A program made the position numbers and the translations under genes. The notes beneath the pieces are model-generated. The model saw nothing but the letters and a program-made list of their open reading frames with translations, made no database searches and was not told the origin of the DNA. A stretch of DNA of 64,000 nucleotides, from assembly GCA_044235645.1 (NCBI GenBank), contig JBIIHQ010000003.1:1-64000 (forward strand), written 5' to 3'. Below, piece by piece: positions 18,233-27,248 of this stretch. The number at the start of each line of letters is the position of its first letter. Position 1 is the first letter of the stretch. Source of the stretch: OMIW01 sp044235645 (GTDB lineage: Bacteria; Bdellovibrionota_C; UBA2361; OMIW01).

Positions 18233-19771
18233 ATGTCATCACGCGATGAATTACTCGACAGGACAAATCAGGCACTCGCCGGGGGTGGCTCGAATCGAGT
18301 TGCGAAACAACACGAAGCTGGCAAGCTCACCGCTCGCGAGCGTATCGCTTTACTGCTCGATCCCGATTCATTTCGAGAGATCGATCAGCTCGCCACGAGC
18401 CAATCGTCGCACACCGAGCGGATCCCGGGAGATGGTGTTATTACGGGCTATGGCAGTATCGAAGGTCGTCAGGTTTTTGTGTTCGCCCAGGACTTCACCG
18501 TTTTCGGGGGTTCGCTCGCCACGATGCACGCGCGCAAGATCTGTAAAGTTATGGATCTTGCGTTGCAGAACGGCTGCCCAATTATCGGGATCAACGATTC
18601 AGGGGGGGCGCGTATTCAGGAGGGGGTCGAGAGCCTCGCGGGATACGCGGATATCTTTTTGCGAAATACCCTCGCATCGGGGGTTGTACCGCAGCTTTCG
18701 CTCATCATGGGACCGTGCGCAGGAGGCGCCGTGTACTCACCCGCAATTACTGATTTTGTCCTGATGGCAGAGCATCACAGCTACATGTTTATCACCGGGC
18801 CCGATGTCATCAAAGCGGTCACCAAGGAGGAGGTCACCAAGGAACGTCTCGGAGGTGCCCATCCTCACAGTACGTTGAGCGGTGTATCTCACCTCTCTGC
18901 TCCCCGCGATGAGGACGTTATCGCGCTCGCGCGCGAGCTTATCTCTTTCATTCCGCAGAACAATCTCGATGGGGTCATTCGTCGGCCTACCGCTGACACT
19001 GCCGGTCGAGAATCGCCCCTTCTAACGACGATTGTTCCCGAGAATCCGAACAAACCGTACGACATGCGGGAATTGATTCGTGAGATCGCCGATGAGCACC
19101 ACTTCTTCGAAACTCAACCACTCTTTGCTAAAAATATCATCACCGGCTTTATCCGTCTCGATGGATGGCCCGTCGGTGTTGTTGCCAATCAACCCCAGGT
19201 CCTCGCGGGTTGTCTCGATTGCGATGCAAGCGTCAAGGCCGCCCGATTCGTTCGATTCTGCGATGCATTCGCGATACCTCTCCTCACCCTCGTTGATGTT
19301 CCGGGATTCCTCCCTGGGGTTAATCAGGAACACACCGGCATCATCAGACACGGTGCGAAGTTGTTGTATGCGTACGCAGAGGCAATCGTGCCCAAGGTCA
19401 CCGTCATCACCCGCAAGGCCTATGGAGGCGCATACGACGTCATGAGCTCAAAGCACCTCCGAGGCGATCTCAACCTCGCATACCCGACCGCTGAGGTTGC
19501 GGTGATGGGCCCCGAAGGAGCCGTCAATATCGTTAATAAGCGTGAGCTTGAAGATGCACGTGATGCCGGTAATCTTCCTGAAAAGCGAGCCGAGCTTGTC
19601 GCCTCGTATCGGCGGGAGTTCGCTAATCCGTGGCAGGTCGCCTCGCTCGGATTCATCGATGCTGTGATCCTTCCGGAACACACTCGTCCACGAATCATCG
19701 AGGGATTCACGATGGCTCGGAACAAGCGAATAACTAATCCCCCCAAAAGACACGGGAACATTCCCTTGTGA
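18233..19771 (+). CDS. pccB: Propionyl-CoA carboxylase beta (carboxyltransferase) subunit
   Basis: The product of 512 residues, preceded by GAGGGAGG, transfers carboxyl from carboxybiotin to an acyl-CoA, most likely propionyl-CoA. Visible are ARERIALLLDPDSFREID, the N-terminal crotonase-fold oxyanion region GGARIQEGVESLAGYADIF, GPCAGGAVYSPA, and in the C-terminal half GFLPGVNQEHTGIIRHGAKLLYAYAEA, all typical of PccB/MmdA. The next genes encode a small protein and a biotin carrier, so they probably form one enzyme complex. A biotin carboxylase subunit is not in the window. A decarboxylase (MmdA) role is possible. Confidence 0.93.
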   Translation: MSSRDELLDRTNQALAGGGSNRVAKQHEAGKLTARERIALLLDPDSFREIDQLATSQSSHTERIPGDGVITGYGSIEGRQVFVFAQDFTVFGGSLATMHARKICKVMDLALQNGCPIIGINDSGGARIQEGVESLAGYADIFLRNTLASGVVPQLSLIMGPCAGGAVYSPAITDFVLMAEHHSYMFITGPDVIKAVTKEEVTKERLGGAHPHSTLSGVSHLSAPRDEDVIALARELISFIPQNNLDGVIRRPTADTAGRESPLLTTIVPENPNKPYDMRELIREIADEHHFFETQPLFAKNIITGFIRLDGWPVGVVANQPQVLAGCLDCDASVKAARFVRFCDAFAIPLLTLVDVPGFLPGVNQEHTGIIRHGAKLLYAYAEAIVPKVTVITRKAYGGAYDVMSSKHLRGDLNLAYPTAEVAVMGPEGAVNIVNKRELEDARDAGNLPEKRAELVASYRREFANPWQVASLGFIDAVILPEHTRPRIIEGFTMARNKRITNPPKRHGNIPL

Positions 19772-19811
19772 GGGCTTTTCTCGAAAGAGGATACAATAGG
19801 GTGATTGGCCG

Positions 19812-20090
19812 ATGAAACAAAGCGTAACTCAACAGCAACGCGATCAGCTGTCATCTCGGCGATTTCGTTTCTCCATCCCCGCCTCGATATCATTCGGCGC
19901 TGGCGATATTCCGTCGGTTATGGTCGAGTTTGAGGACGATCCTGCAGCCACCGGCCCCCCTCTCTCCGATGAAGAGGTCGCCGTCGTTGCAGCCGCCCTG
20001 ATGGTCGCAACCTCGGATTCTCTTGATACAGGGAAGGTCGATCACCCGACTCCGTGGGGACTTTCGGCAGCGCTTCGAGCGCTGCGGTAG
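19812..20090 (+). CDS. Small protein in carboxylase cluster
   Basis: The product of 92 residues is soluble, with a beta-rich first half (RFRFSIPASISF...VMVEFEDD) and a C-terminal helix EEVAVVAAALMVA followed by HPTPWGLSAALRALR. The closing Pro-Trp...Arg pattern is reminiscent of small accessory subunits found next to acyl-CoA carboxylases and decarboxylases (epsilon, or OadG-like without its membrane helix). That link is an inference from position and this weak pattern. It lies 40 bases after pccB. Confidence 0.6.
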   Translation: MKQSVTQQQRDQLSSRRFRFSIPASISFGAGDIPSVMVEFEDDPAATGPPLSDEEVAVVAAALMVATSDSLDTGKVDHPTPWGLSAALRALR

Positions 20091-20188
20091 TCACGAAGTC
20101 AGGCGATCAACGGCATTGTGCGAACCTTGGGTTTTAGGGTCAGAAGTTATATCGAGCTCACGATTGTATTGGGTTCAAGCGCGACAAT

Positions 20189-20662
20189 ATGAAAAAGAAC
20201 TACCTCATCGACCTTGGCGAACGCTCGGTTACTGCCACCCTCCTCGACCGCTCGGGCCCTCGGCTCACCTTTGCCGTCGAGGGAACGACCTATAGCGTCA
20301 CCGTTCGTCCGGAGCTCTCGCCTCCGACATTCTCGGGGGTGATGCCTCTCTCAGGACCGATTACACCAGCGAGTTCTTCACGAGAACAATCTCCTCCCAC
20401 TCATTCCGTCGCCCACTCGGTACACTCCGCCGAACAGGTTACGAGCCCACTTCCCGGAATGGTCGCCGCGATCCTTGTAAAGGTCGGCCAAACGGTTGCT
20501 CCTGGTACCCCGCTGGCGGTCGTTGAAGCGATGAAGATGGAGAACTCTGTGCCCGCTACGCAGGGGGGTGTCATAGCTGAGATATTCGTCACTGTTGGGC
20601 AGGAGATCTCCGTGGGCGATGTGTTGATGCGGTTGGAGAAAAAGGATATCGCAGTCTCATGA
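20189..20662 (+). CDS. Biotin carboxyl carrier protein
   Basis: The product of 157 residues has an N-terminal beta-rich domain (YLIDLGERSVTATLL...TYSVTVRPEL), a Pro/Ser/His linker at about 45-82, and a biotinyl domain (SPLPGMVAAILVKVGQTVAPG) with the biotinylation site EAMKMEN at Lys116. It should swing biotin between a biotin carboxylase (not in the window) and the PccB-like subunit encoded upstream. The domain order matches stand-alone carriers of propionyl-CoA or methylmalonyl-CoA enzymes. Its stop overlaps the next start (ATGA). Confidence 0.93.
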   Translation: MKKNYLIDLGERSVTATLLDRSGPRLTFAVEGTTYSVTVRPELSPPTFSGVMPLSGPITPASSSREQSPPTHSVAHSVHSAEQVTSPLPGMVAAILVKVGQTVAPGTPLAVVEAMKMENSVPATQGGVIAEIFVTVGQEISVGDVLMRLEKKDIAVS

Positions 20663-20865
20663 CCCCCGACGATCCCCCCCCCACGCGCGACGAAGAGCTC
20701 GACGAGCTTATCGAACACCTCCATACCGTCGCGTGTGAGCGTGGAGAAACAAGCTATCGAGATCCCGCGACCGGATACGTCGTATTTACCCGACTACATC
20801 ACCTCTCGCGCGGCTCGTGCTGCGGGAGTGGTTGTCGGCACTGTCCGTGGCAGGAAGAGGATTAG
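20659..20865 (+). CDS. DUF5522 family cysteine-rich small protein
   Basis: The product of 68 residues starts at an ATG overlapping the carrier's stop. It carries the family pattern YRDPATGYVVFTRLHH followed by RGSCCGSGCRHCPW, with cysteines at about 54, 55, 59 and 62 likely binding a metal or iron-sulfur centre. The function of the family is unknown. Its last 80 bases overlap, tail to tail, the 3' end of tsaE on the minus strand. Confidence 0.85.
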   Translation: MTPDDPPPTRDEELDELIEHLHTVACERGETSYRDPATGYVVFTRLHHLSRGSCCGSGCRHCPWQEED

Positions 20866-21301
20866 TCACCCATCCTCGAACCTTCACCACCCGCCCATTA
20901 TCGTCACTCTCCTCTCCGAACCCGAGGGTTATCTCTCGCTGCGGAAACTCACCCCATGCCGTCATTCTTTCACACCATTCAATCAATCGAATCACGTGAG
21001 ACGCGGGGGGCTCAAGAAGCTCGGGGACCGGTTCGCGCACCCGGTAGAGATCCCAGTGCTCGATCAGAATTCCTGAGGTCGTCGGATATTCGAACGAGAG
21101 CACGTAGGTCGGTGAGGAAACCGGAACAGTGCTCCCGAGCGCCTCACAGAGCGAGCGGATGAAGGTTGTCTTTCCCGCGCCAAGCTCTCCTGAAAAACCG
21201 ATCGTGTCCGGGGCTCGCACCGATAGCGCCAAACAACGCGCGAGCGCGGCGACTGCCTCCTCGTTTCCGCAGAAATACTCGTTTTCGTCAGCGCAGCTCA
21301 T
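20786..21301 (-). CDS. tsaE: tRNA threonylcarbamoyladenosine biosynthesis ATPase TsaE
   Basis: The product of 171 residues has the Walker A loop GELGAGKTT (38-46), then SSPTYVLSFEY, the conserved HWDLYRV (Walker B equivalent) and LIEWCERM. TsaE works with TsaB, TsaC and TsaD in making t6A37 in ANN-decoding tRNAs. The C-terminal 30 residues are low-complexity and encoded in the stretch that overlaps the DUF5522 gene. The nnr gene lies upstream on the same strand, a common neighbour of tsaE. Confidence 0.93.
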   Translation of the reverse strand: MSCADENEYFCGNEEAVAALARCLALSVRAPDTIGFSGELGAGKTTFIRSLCEALGSTVPVSSPTYVLSFEYPTTSGILIEHWDLYRVREPVPELLEPPASHVIRLIEWCERMTAWGEFPQREITLGFGEESDDNGRVVKVRGWVTNPLPATDSADNHSRSTSRARGDVVG

Positions 21302-21378
21302 TTTTATTCGCCATCACACGTCGCCGTCACCATTCGTCGGGATTATTGCCCGAGTCTCGAAGCAATCGCAAACGTCGC

Positions 21379-23256
21379 CTATGATACGCAGTACCGAGGC
21401 GCGATCACTGGTGCCACCACCTCACTTATCGCACGCGCTACTTCGTGCGCAACCAAACCTCTCGCAGAACGGGACTCATCGCCGCCCTCGCCGCCACGCT
21501 GACCGCTCGCGTAATACCCAGCCTCCGTATGAATCAGCACCCCCTCGGCGGCGATTATTCCCCATGTCGGCGAAGCCCCCCCCAATCGCTCCTCTCGCGC
21601 ACGTGCCTGAGCGCAGAGCCCTCCGATTATTCCCGCGAGAACATCACCACTCCCCGCTGTTGCGAGGGAAGCCGGACCAGGCGGAATGAGCCAATACCGC
21701 TCGCTGTCGGCGATCACCGTCCCGGCTCCTTTGAGCACGATGGTGCATCCGTAGCGAGTTGCGAGCGCACGCGCCGAGTCTACCGGTTCGGCCTCGATGT
21801 GAGCCGAGTCCACTCCAAGCAACCGCGCCGCCTCGCCGTGATGTGGAGTGAGAATCCACTTTTTTTCTCTCGATGGAAAAGCAAGCGCCCCCCCACTCGA
21901 CGCGATCAGCGTTAAGCCATCAGCATCGATCACAACAGGCAGTTCCCGTCGATGCTCCGCAAGATAGCCCAGCAGCTCACCGAGGAAAAATCGCGTCTCC
22001 GCTGCTCGCCCGAGCCCCGGTCCAACGACGACTGCATGGGCTCCCGCGATTGCCGTCACCACCCGCTCACCGTGCACCGACGCGAAGCACGCACCTTTGC
22101 CCACCACCACCCGCAGCACCTCGGGCCGAATCCACGACTGGTCGATTTCCGTCGTCCGACATTGCACCACAAGACCGGCCCCCACCCGTTGCGCGGCCTC
22201 TGAAACAAGAGCGGGGGCCCCGGGCATCTCACGCTCCCCACCCACAACAACGACCCGCCCTCGCTGGAACTTATGCACATTCGGGGCACACGGGATGACA
22301 CATGAAGGGATAGCCCCGCGCCGCACCGATTTTCGCGCCGTCATCCCCATCCCCTGCGGCTCGCGCTCACCCTGAATCCCACCCTCAATAACCCGAAGTT
22401 CGCCACAAACATGAAAGGCTGGCGCGAGGAGGCATCCGCGCTTTATTCCCTGAACGGTGAGGGTGAGGTCAGCTACAATCCACTGGTCAAAAACACGACC
22501 CGATTCGGCACACACCCCAGTGGGGAGATCAACCGCGATAACCCGGCGCGGGCATCCTCCAGTGCTGACACCGTCGGACTCTTTCAAGCCTCCCCTCTCA
22601 CCCCGCTGCCACCGCTCAACCGCAGCCACCATTCGATTGATCGACCCCTGTGGCGCCCCCCGCTGTCCCGTTCCGAGGAGGGCATCCACGAGAACAGAAG
22701 CCCCCGAGATCACCCGATCAAGCTCGGCATCATCGAGTTCCGTTGGCTCCCGTTCCCCGAATTCGATCCCCCAGCGATCCTGCGGAATCTCCCCGACAAC
22801 AAAACACCCTCCTCGCCCTGACTTACTGTCAGCTTTCCACCAACTCCCCTCGAATAGCTCCGCCGCGCTCTCGCGCCATACGGTACTCCTTTGGCTTCCG
22901 CCGACAAGAACCACCTGAATCGACAACCCCTCCTCGCGCAGAACCCGCGCAATCACCAACCCGTCTCCGCCATTATTCCCCGGCCCCACGAGTACGACGA
23001 CAGGACCGTCAGAGGTCCCATCCAAGCCCCCCCGATGACGCCGAATTTCAGCGCATATCTCCCGACCAATCGCCTCCCCCACCCGACGCATCAAGATAAA
23101 GGAAGCCGACCACCCGGTTGATGATATCTCCGACGACGCTGCGATCTCATCGATAGTGCGCCGGTCCGCAGCCTGCATCTCAGCTACGCTCCAGACAGGA
23201 GTCACCACGATTGATCCCGGGTCGAGGAGTGATGCGGGAGAGGATGGCGGTGCCAT
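21379..23256 (-). CDS. nnr: Bifunctional NAD(P)H-hydrate epimerase/dehydratase
   Basis: It repairs hydrated NAD(P)H. The product of 625 residues is longer than the usual 500. The N-terminal YjeF_N epimerase domain has WSVAEMQAADRRTID, VVLVGPGNNGGDGLVIARVL and DLPTGVCAESG. The C-terminal ADP-dependent dehydratase domain has GVVVVGGEREMPGAP-type sequence, VVVGPGLGR, IDADGLTLIASSGG, LTPHHGEAARLLG, VLKGAGTVIAD and ATAGSGDVLAGIIGGL. Extra length comes from insertions such as the residues after GEIPQDRWG and the Gly/Ser-rich loops. It probably forms an operon with tsaE. Confidence 0.93.
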   Translation of the reverse strand: MAPPSSPASLLDPGSIVVTPVWSVAEMQAADRRTIDEIAASSEISSTGWSASFILMRRVGEAIGREICAEIRRHRGGLDGTSDGPVVVLVGPGNNGGDGLVIARVLREEGLSIQVVLVGGSQRSTVWRESAAELFEGSWWKADSKSGRGGCFVVGEIPQDRWGIEFGEREPTELDDAELDRVISGASVLVDALLGTGQRGAPQGSINRMVAAVERWQRGERGGLKESDGVSTGGCPRRVIAVDLPTGVCAESGRVFDQWIVADLTLTVQGIKRGCLLAPAFHVCGELRVIEGGIQGEREPQGMGMTARKSVRRGAIPSCVIPCAPNVHKFQRGRVVVVGGEREMPGAPALVSEAAQRVGAGLVVQCRTTEIDQSWIRPEVLRVVVGKGACFASVHGERVVTAIAGAHAVVVGPGLGRAAETRFFLGELLGYLAEHRRELPVVIDADGLTLIASSGGALAFPSREKKWILTPHHGEAARLLGVDSAHIEAEPVDSARALATRYGCTIVLKGAGTVIADSERYWLIPPGPASLATAGSGDVLAGIIGGLCAQARAREERLGGASPTWGIIAAEGVLIHTEAGYYASGQRGGEGGDESRSARGLVAHEVARAISEVVAPVIAPRYCVS

Positions 23257-23690
23257 GGGAGGGTCAGTTTTAGCAAAGGAGGAGCTTAATACTCAGAATA
23301 ACTCAGGACGAACAAAGCCCACGGGGCGCGCGCCAAACCGGGACTCTCCCCGCAATCTTCGCATGATGCCCTCGTCTCCGATACGGGCGGTCGTAGATGG
23401 ACCCCCCGGGGTGTCTGAGACCTTAGGACCTTGGGGTGAGACCACCCCCTTGCTCGGGGTGTCAGAGACCTCGGGGTAGGATACCGAGCTGAGCCCCCCA
23501 AAAAATCCCCTCGAATCACACAACAATTTTCTCCCCGTTACGATACCTAACCATCCCTGCGCATCCGCCCCTCCGCGATGCGATGCTCGCTCCCGATTGC
23601 AATCGCCAGTTCGGCCTCGCTCGAGCGTCACCTCTCCTTCGAGAGGAACCACATTTCATTTTTGTGTCTGACTATTCAGGAACATCTTCC
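23257..23690 (+). other. Non-coding stretch with REP-like repeats
   Basis: No gene is supported on either strand. Two related copies of a dispersed repeat lie here: GTGTCTGAGACCTTAGGACC (23411-23430) and GTGTCAGAGACCTCGGGG (from 23459). Between them is a short GGGGTG/CACCCC hairpin. They resemble the repeats around the RAYT gene at 48.5-49.3 kb and near 62.6-63.6 kb. The stretch also separates the divergent nnr and pilin genes and must hold their promoters, which I cannot place. Confidence 0.4.
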
Positions 23691-24095
23691 ATGAGCCAAT
23701 CACGTAACCATCCCATTCCCCCCATCATCCCTGAGCGCGGCTTCACCCTCCTCGAGCTCCTCGTCGCCCTCGTCATTATCAGCGTCCTCACCGCAACCGC
23801 CCTCCCCGAATACCGCCGATTCCGCCAACAGGCCTTCGACAACCGAGCCCTCACCGACCTCAGGACCGTTGCGCTCGGAGAGGAGGCGTATTTTCTCGAG
23901 AATGAGAAATATTTTTCGTGCAGGAATGAAACGTGTGCGACATTGCCCGGCGTGAATCGCATATCTGAGGGGACAGACGTCGTGGTGGAGGGATCCGACG
24001 AGGGGTGGACCGGAGAGGCAAAACACCCGCGGGGGACTGGCCGGGTGTGGCGATGGGATAGTTCGCGGGGAGGGTTGGAGTTTGACCGAGATTAA
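23691..24095 (+). CDS. Type IV pilin-like protein
   Basis: The ATG at 23691 gives 134 residues. A 17-residue leader ending in ERG precedes the prepilin cleavage site, GlyPheThrLeuLeuGlu, with Glu22 at position 5 of the mature chain, followed by a hydrophobic helix LVALVIISVLTATALPEYRRF. Residues after about 60 form a short globular head with one Cys pair (FSCRNETC). It should be processed by prepilin peptidase and join a type IV pilus or pseudopilus. No other pilus gene is adjacent. Confidence 0.88.
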   Translation: MSQSRNHPIPPIIPERGFTLLELLVALVIISVLTATALPEYRRFRQQAFDNRALTDLRTVALGEEAYFLENEKYFSCRNETCATLPGVNRISEGTDVVVEGSDEGWTGEAKHPRGTGRVWRWDSSRGGLEFDRD

Positions 24096-24124
24096 CTTCT
24101 CCACGCTAGAAAAGGCGAAGAAGA

Positions 24125-25501
24125 ATGAATTCACAGTACGGAACCAAAAGGAATCCCGACTTGAGGGTCGTAACCCCAAGTGACAGTACCGCACACTTAC
24201 CGGAGAGCGGCGCGGAATTCTGTGAGTTAGTCAGGTGGGGCCTCGAAGGCACCGATGGGACAGATCAACAAGTGCTGCAAGTTGCAGAGGATATCCTTCT
24301 TGAATTATCAACAGACTTCGATGAGTCCCCGTCGCCCTCGAGCCGAGTCGCAGCGGTTTATAATCTTCTGAGAAACGCCCCTGATCTTCAGGAAAGGCTG
24401 TGGAAGGAGATTGTCGGAGATAACGATACAAATAAGGTTGAAGAACTTGTCAAAAGTCATCAGATATCATTTGTGACATCCCGACCAGCTTTAAGAAATG
24501 ACCTGCTTCAAACCCCAAATGCCCGAGAGTCAGTCGGCATCATTGCCGATGCGTTGCTCATGGCTCATCCCGATAAGAAAAGCGTTAATTCCCTAATGGC
24601 CTCGCTCGACCCAGCTGCATTCCGGTTTATCGGCGATGATGGTATCTCGGTTCTGCGGAGTTGGGCAGGGTTCGATTCCGTGGCTCCCGGTGATTTATCC
24701 GACATCCCGAAAATAGTAGCGAGGGCAGTTAACGGGATTAGGCTTAGATCGCGAGCGCAGGATGAGCAGGCTGAAACCTTGGTGAACCGCATGTTACAGT
24801 ATCCGAGGGACGCATTTGAAGGAGGATTTAAAACACAATCGGGCCGACAAGTACGCGAGTTCGATCCGGATTCGCTAAAACAATCAGTGACTCGTTTTCT
24901 GTCGAAACTTCGTACGTTCCAGGGATTGGATGGTCATCCGGATGAGTCAACTATCAACCAATATGGATCCTCCCTTCCCGAGATGTCCGAGTTCGCTGCT
25001 CTGTCACCTCGGTGTAAACAAGATGTTCTGAATGGATTGGCAGCGGGAAGGGACAAAATAGAACAGCTGCTCACAAGTCGAATGCAAGCCGAATGTATCG
25101 GGCATGATTGCGAAATGCTAGCAGCCAGAATTCTTGAGAAAATGGACTCTCTTGAAGGCATGAGTGGGATCTCTTTCGTCCAATCAAGAAAGGAGTCAGA
25201 TACCGACCATCACGGTGTGGATTTTCGCGTTACAACTCCATACGGGGTGGCTCATATCGACGTCAAAGGGAGTTATTCGGCAGAGCACTCAAGTGATGCC
25301 GAAAGAGCCGATTTCTCCAATCGGAGGGGATTAGCGAGGGGAATAGCATTTCTACCAAATGATAACGGCTCAGTTCGCATTTACCGATTTCCTGAGCAAG
25401 CGGTTGTCAATCGGTCGCTATCGGAGAATGAAATAGCGGGCAATATTAGTTCAGCAATCAAAAGAGCCTTAACTCTTCCCCCACATCTTCTTGGTCAGTA
25501 A
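24125..25501 (+). CDS. Hypothetical protein with possible PD-(D/E)XK nuclease-like C-terminus
   Basis: The product of 458 residues starts at an ATG with a purine-rich leader. The first about 320 residues are helical and unrecognised. Near the C-terminus the pattern GVDFRVTTPYGVAHIDVKGSY (Asp...Asp-Val-Lys), preceded by a helix with Glu, fits the PD-(D/E)XK nuclease core. The pattern is short, so this is tentative. Codon use and base composition look more A/T-rich than in neighbours, consistent with horizontal acquisition. It lies 29 bases after the pilin gene, on the same strand. Confidence 0.6.
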   Translation: MNSQYGTKRNPDLRVVTPSDSTAHLPESGAEFCELVRWGLEGTDGTDQQVLQVAEDILLELSTDFDESPSPSSRVAAVYNLLRNAPDLQERLWKEIVGDNDTNKVEELVKSHQISFVTSRPALRNDLLQTPNARESVGIIADALLMAHPDKKSVNSLMASLDPAAFRFIGDDGISVLRSWAGFDSVAPGDLSDIPKIVARAVNGIRLRSRAQDEQAETLVNRMLQYPRDAFEGGFKTQSGRQVREFDPDSLKQSVTRFLSKLRTFQGLDGHPDESTINQYGSSLPEMSEFAALSPRCKQDVLNGLAAGRDKIEQLLTSRMQAECIGHDCEMLAARILEKMDSLEGMSGISFVQSRKESDTDHHGVDFRVTTPYGVAHIDVKGSYSAEHSSDAERADFSNRRGLARGIAFLPNDNGSVRIYRFPEQAVVNRSLSENEIAGNISSAIKRALTLPPHLLGQ

Positions 25502-25609
25502 GCAAGATTTTCTGATGAGATTCCGCTCTCGCGTGTGGAGAAATAGACTGATGAGATGATTGAGTTTATAACGAGAACATCCGTTTTTTAGTTCCGCCCG
25601 CCCCCCCCA

Positions 25610-27199
25610 ATGCCCAACCTCATCATCATTAACATTGACGGCCTCAAACCCGCCACCCTTGCCGATGGCCTTGCCGCGGGGAGTTTGCCTCATCTTGCTT
25701 CGATCCTCCTCCCTTCCCCGCACTCCCAACCTCTTACCTTCAGCCTCATCTCCCCCGCCCCGTCGACTACCTTCACCTGTCAGGGTTCGTTCATAACCGG
25801 CGCCTCTCCTGGACAGCATCGGGTGGTGGGGAATCAGTTTTTCGATCGTCTCGGGACGAACTCTCGAGGGAAACCTCGTCATTATGGCCTCGATGTGGGA
25901 GATTCTTTGTCGTATGACGATGCAGTTGGGGTGTTTCGGCCCGTTGTGGCAGTGGATACGGTTTCAATCTCGGACTTAGGTTTCTCATCCTCCCACCCAC
26001 CGAACTCGGGTCTTGCCGACCGGCTCATGCCCTCCGATTTGCCGACCGTCTTTCAGTCAGCCGCCTCTCGTGGCCTCACGAGTGCGGCTATTCACTTTAT
26101 GTACGGCCGAGGCTCGTCCGCGTGGGTACGGCCGAACCTGCTCGATCTCGCTCGGTTTAAGCGGGGGGGGGCGGTGTGGGGATTATCACCAGAGGCGTTT
26201 GATCGGCGAATGGTCGAGCGTTTTCGAGGGTTGCTCAGCCACGCCGCTCAGCCTCCTCACCTACTGCTTTTGTACTTTATGGGTCTTGATATGACCTCGC
26301 ACCTGCAGGGGCCGCAGGCCCAGGCAGAGTATCTGATGCGGGTAATCGATCCACTCGTGGGGGAGATCCTCACCACCCTGGCAAAACGCGGCTATCGAAA
26401 CGGTACCACCTTTATTGTGATGTCAGACCATGGGCAGGTCGCCGTTACTCCCGATGAGCGTCATGCTCTCCGGATTGGTAACCCCTTCACGAAGCCTCAC
26501 CACGAATTCTGCGACATGCTGACCTCAGGGGGCGGAAGATTACACCGATTCCCCACGACGGAGGGACGTTCTGAAATCATCTGCACCCCCAATGGAGGTC
26601 TCGCCCACCTTTACCTTCGCGACCACGCGGCTCCGTGGCACGAGCCACCGTCCTTTGAATCTCGGGTACTCCCCCTTGCCCTCACCCTGGCGGAGGCGAG
26701 CGGTGGGAGCTCCAGCGATTTGCCAATCGCCCCCGATGCCTTCTCCGCGGTCCTTGTCCGAAACACGGCAGCGGCGGGATGGCACGCTCCGTATGACGGA
26801 GTCGCCCCGACCGGTGCCCTTATTCCGCTCCCTGAGTTCTTTGCTCACCCCTCTTTTGCTCCGTATAGCGAACCAGCCCGGCGGATCAGCGAGCTCGCGG
26901 TCCCGGAGAGTGGTGACATCATACTGTTGGCAAACACGGAACACGGCTACGCGTTCGGCGGGCCTCTGAAAGGGCAGCACGGAGGACTGCACCACGAAGA
27001 ATCAGTCTGTACATTCGCCGTCGGGACACAGTGGCTGGCAAACAACGAGCAAACAGCGGACGGAGGACGGAAAGATGTTGAGCGCAGAATAGAGATATCG
27101 CTCCACACTGAGCGGGCACAGCATCAACGTCACTACAATTCCCTCTCAGATGTGGCAGCTGTCACAGCAGCGATCCTCCCACCCTTAAAAATGTCCTGA
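25610..27199 (+). CDS. Type I phosphodiesterase / nucleotide pyrophosphatase family protein
   Basis: The product of 529 residues is a member of the alkaline phosphatase superfamily. Metal ligands are visible as Asp10 in NIDGLKP, the probable nucleophile Thr54 in APSTTFTC, GLDMTSH (Asp, His), MSDHGQ (Asp-His) and GQHGGLHHEE (His). There is no signal peptide, so it may act in the cytosol, unlike many relatives. Substrate unknown. It is convergent with purB, with 49 bases between the stops. Confidence 0.85.
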   Translation: MPNLIIINIDGLKPATLADGLAAGSLPHLASILLPSPHSQPLTFSLISPAPSTTFTCQGSFITGASPGQHRVVGNQFFDRLGTNSRGKPRHYGLDVGDSLSYDDAVGVFRPVVAVDTVSISDLGFSSSHPPNSGLADRLMPSDLPTVFQSAASRGLTSAAIHFMYGRGSSAWVRPNLLDLARFKRGGAVWGLSPEAFDRRMVERFRGLLSHAAQPPHLLLLYFMGLDMTSHLQGPQAQAEYLMRVIDPLVGEILTTLAKRGYRNGTTFIVMSDHGQVAVTPDERHALRIGNPFTKPHHEFCDMLTSGGGRLHRFPTTEGRSEIICTPNGGLAHLYLRDHAAPWHEPPSFESRVLPLALTLAEASGGSSSDLPIAPDAFSAVLVRNTAAAGWHAPYDGVAPTGALIPLPEFFAHPSFAPYSEPARRISELAVPESGDIILLANTEHGYAFGGPLKGQHGGLHHEESVCTFAVGTQWLANNEQTADGGRKDVERRIEISLHTERAQHQRHYNSLSDVAAVTAAILPPLKMS

Positions 27200-27248
27200 G
27201 AATACGAATCGCCTCGTCTCAGCCGTTCATTATCGGTTGACGCCATGC

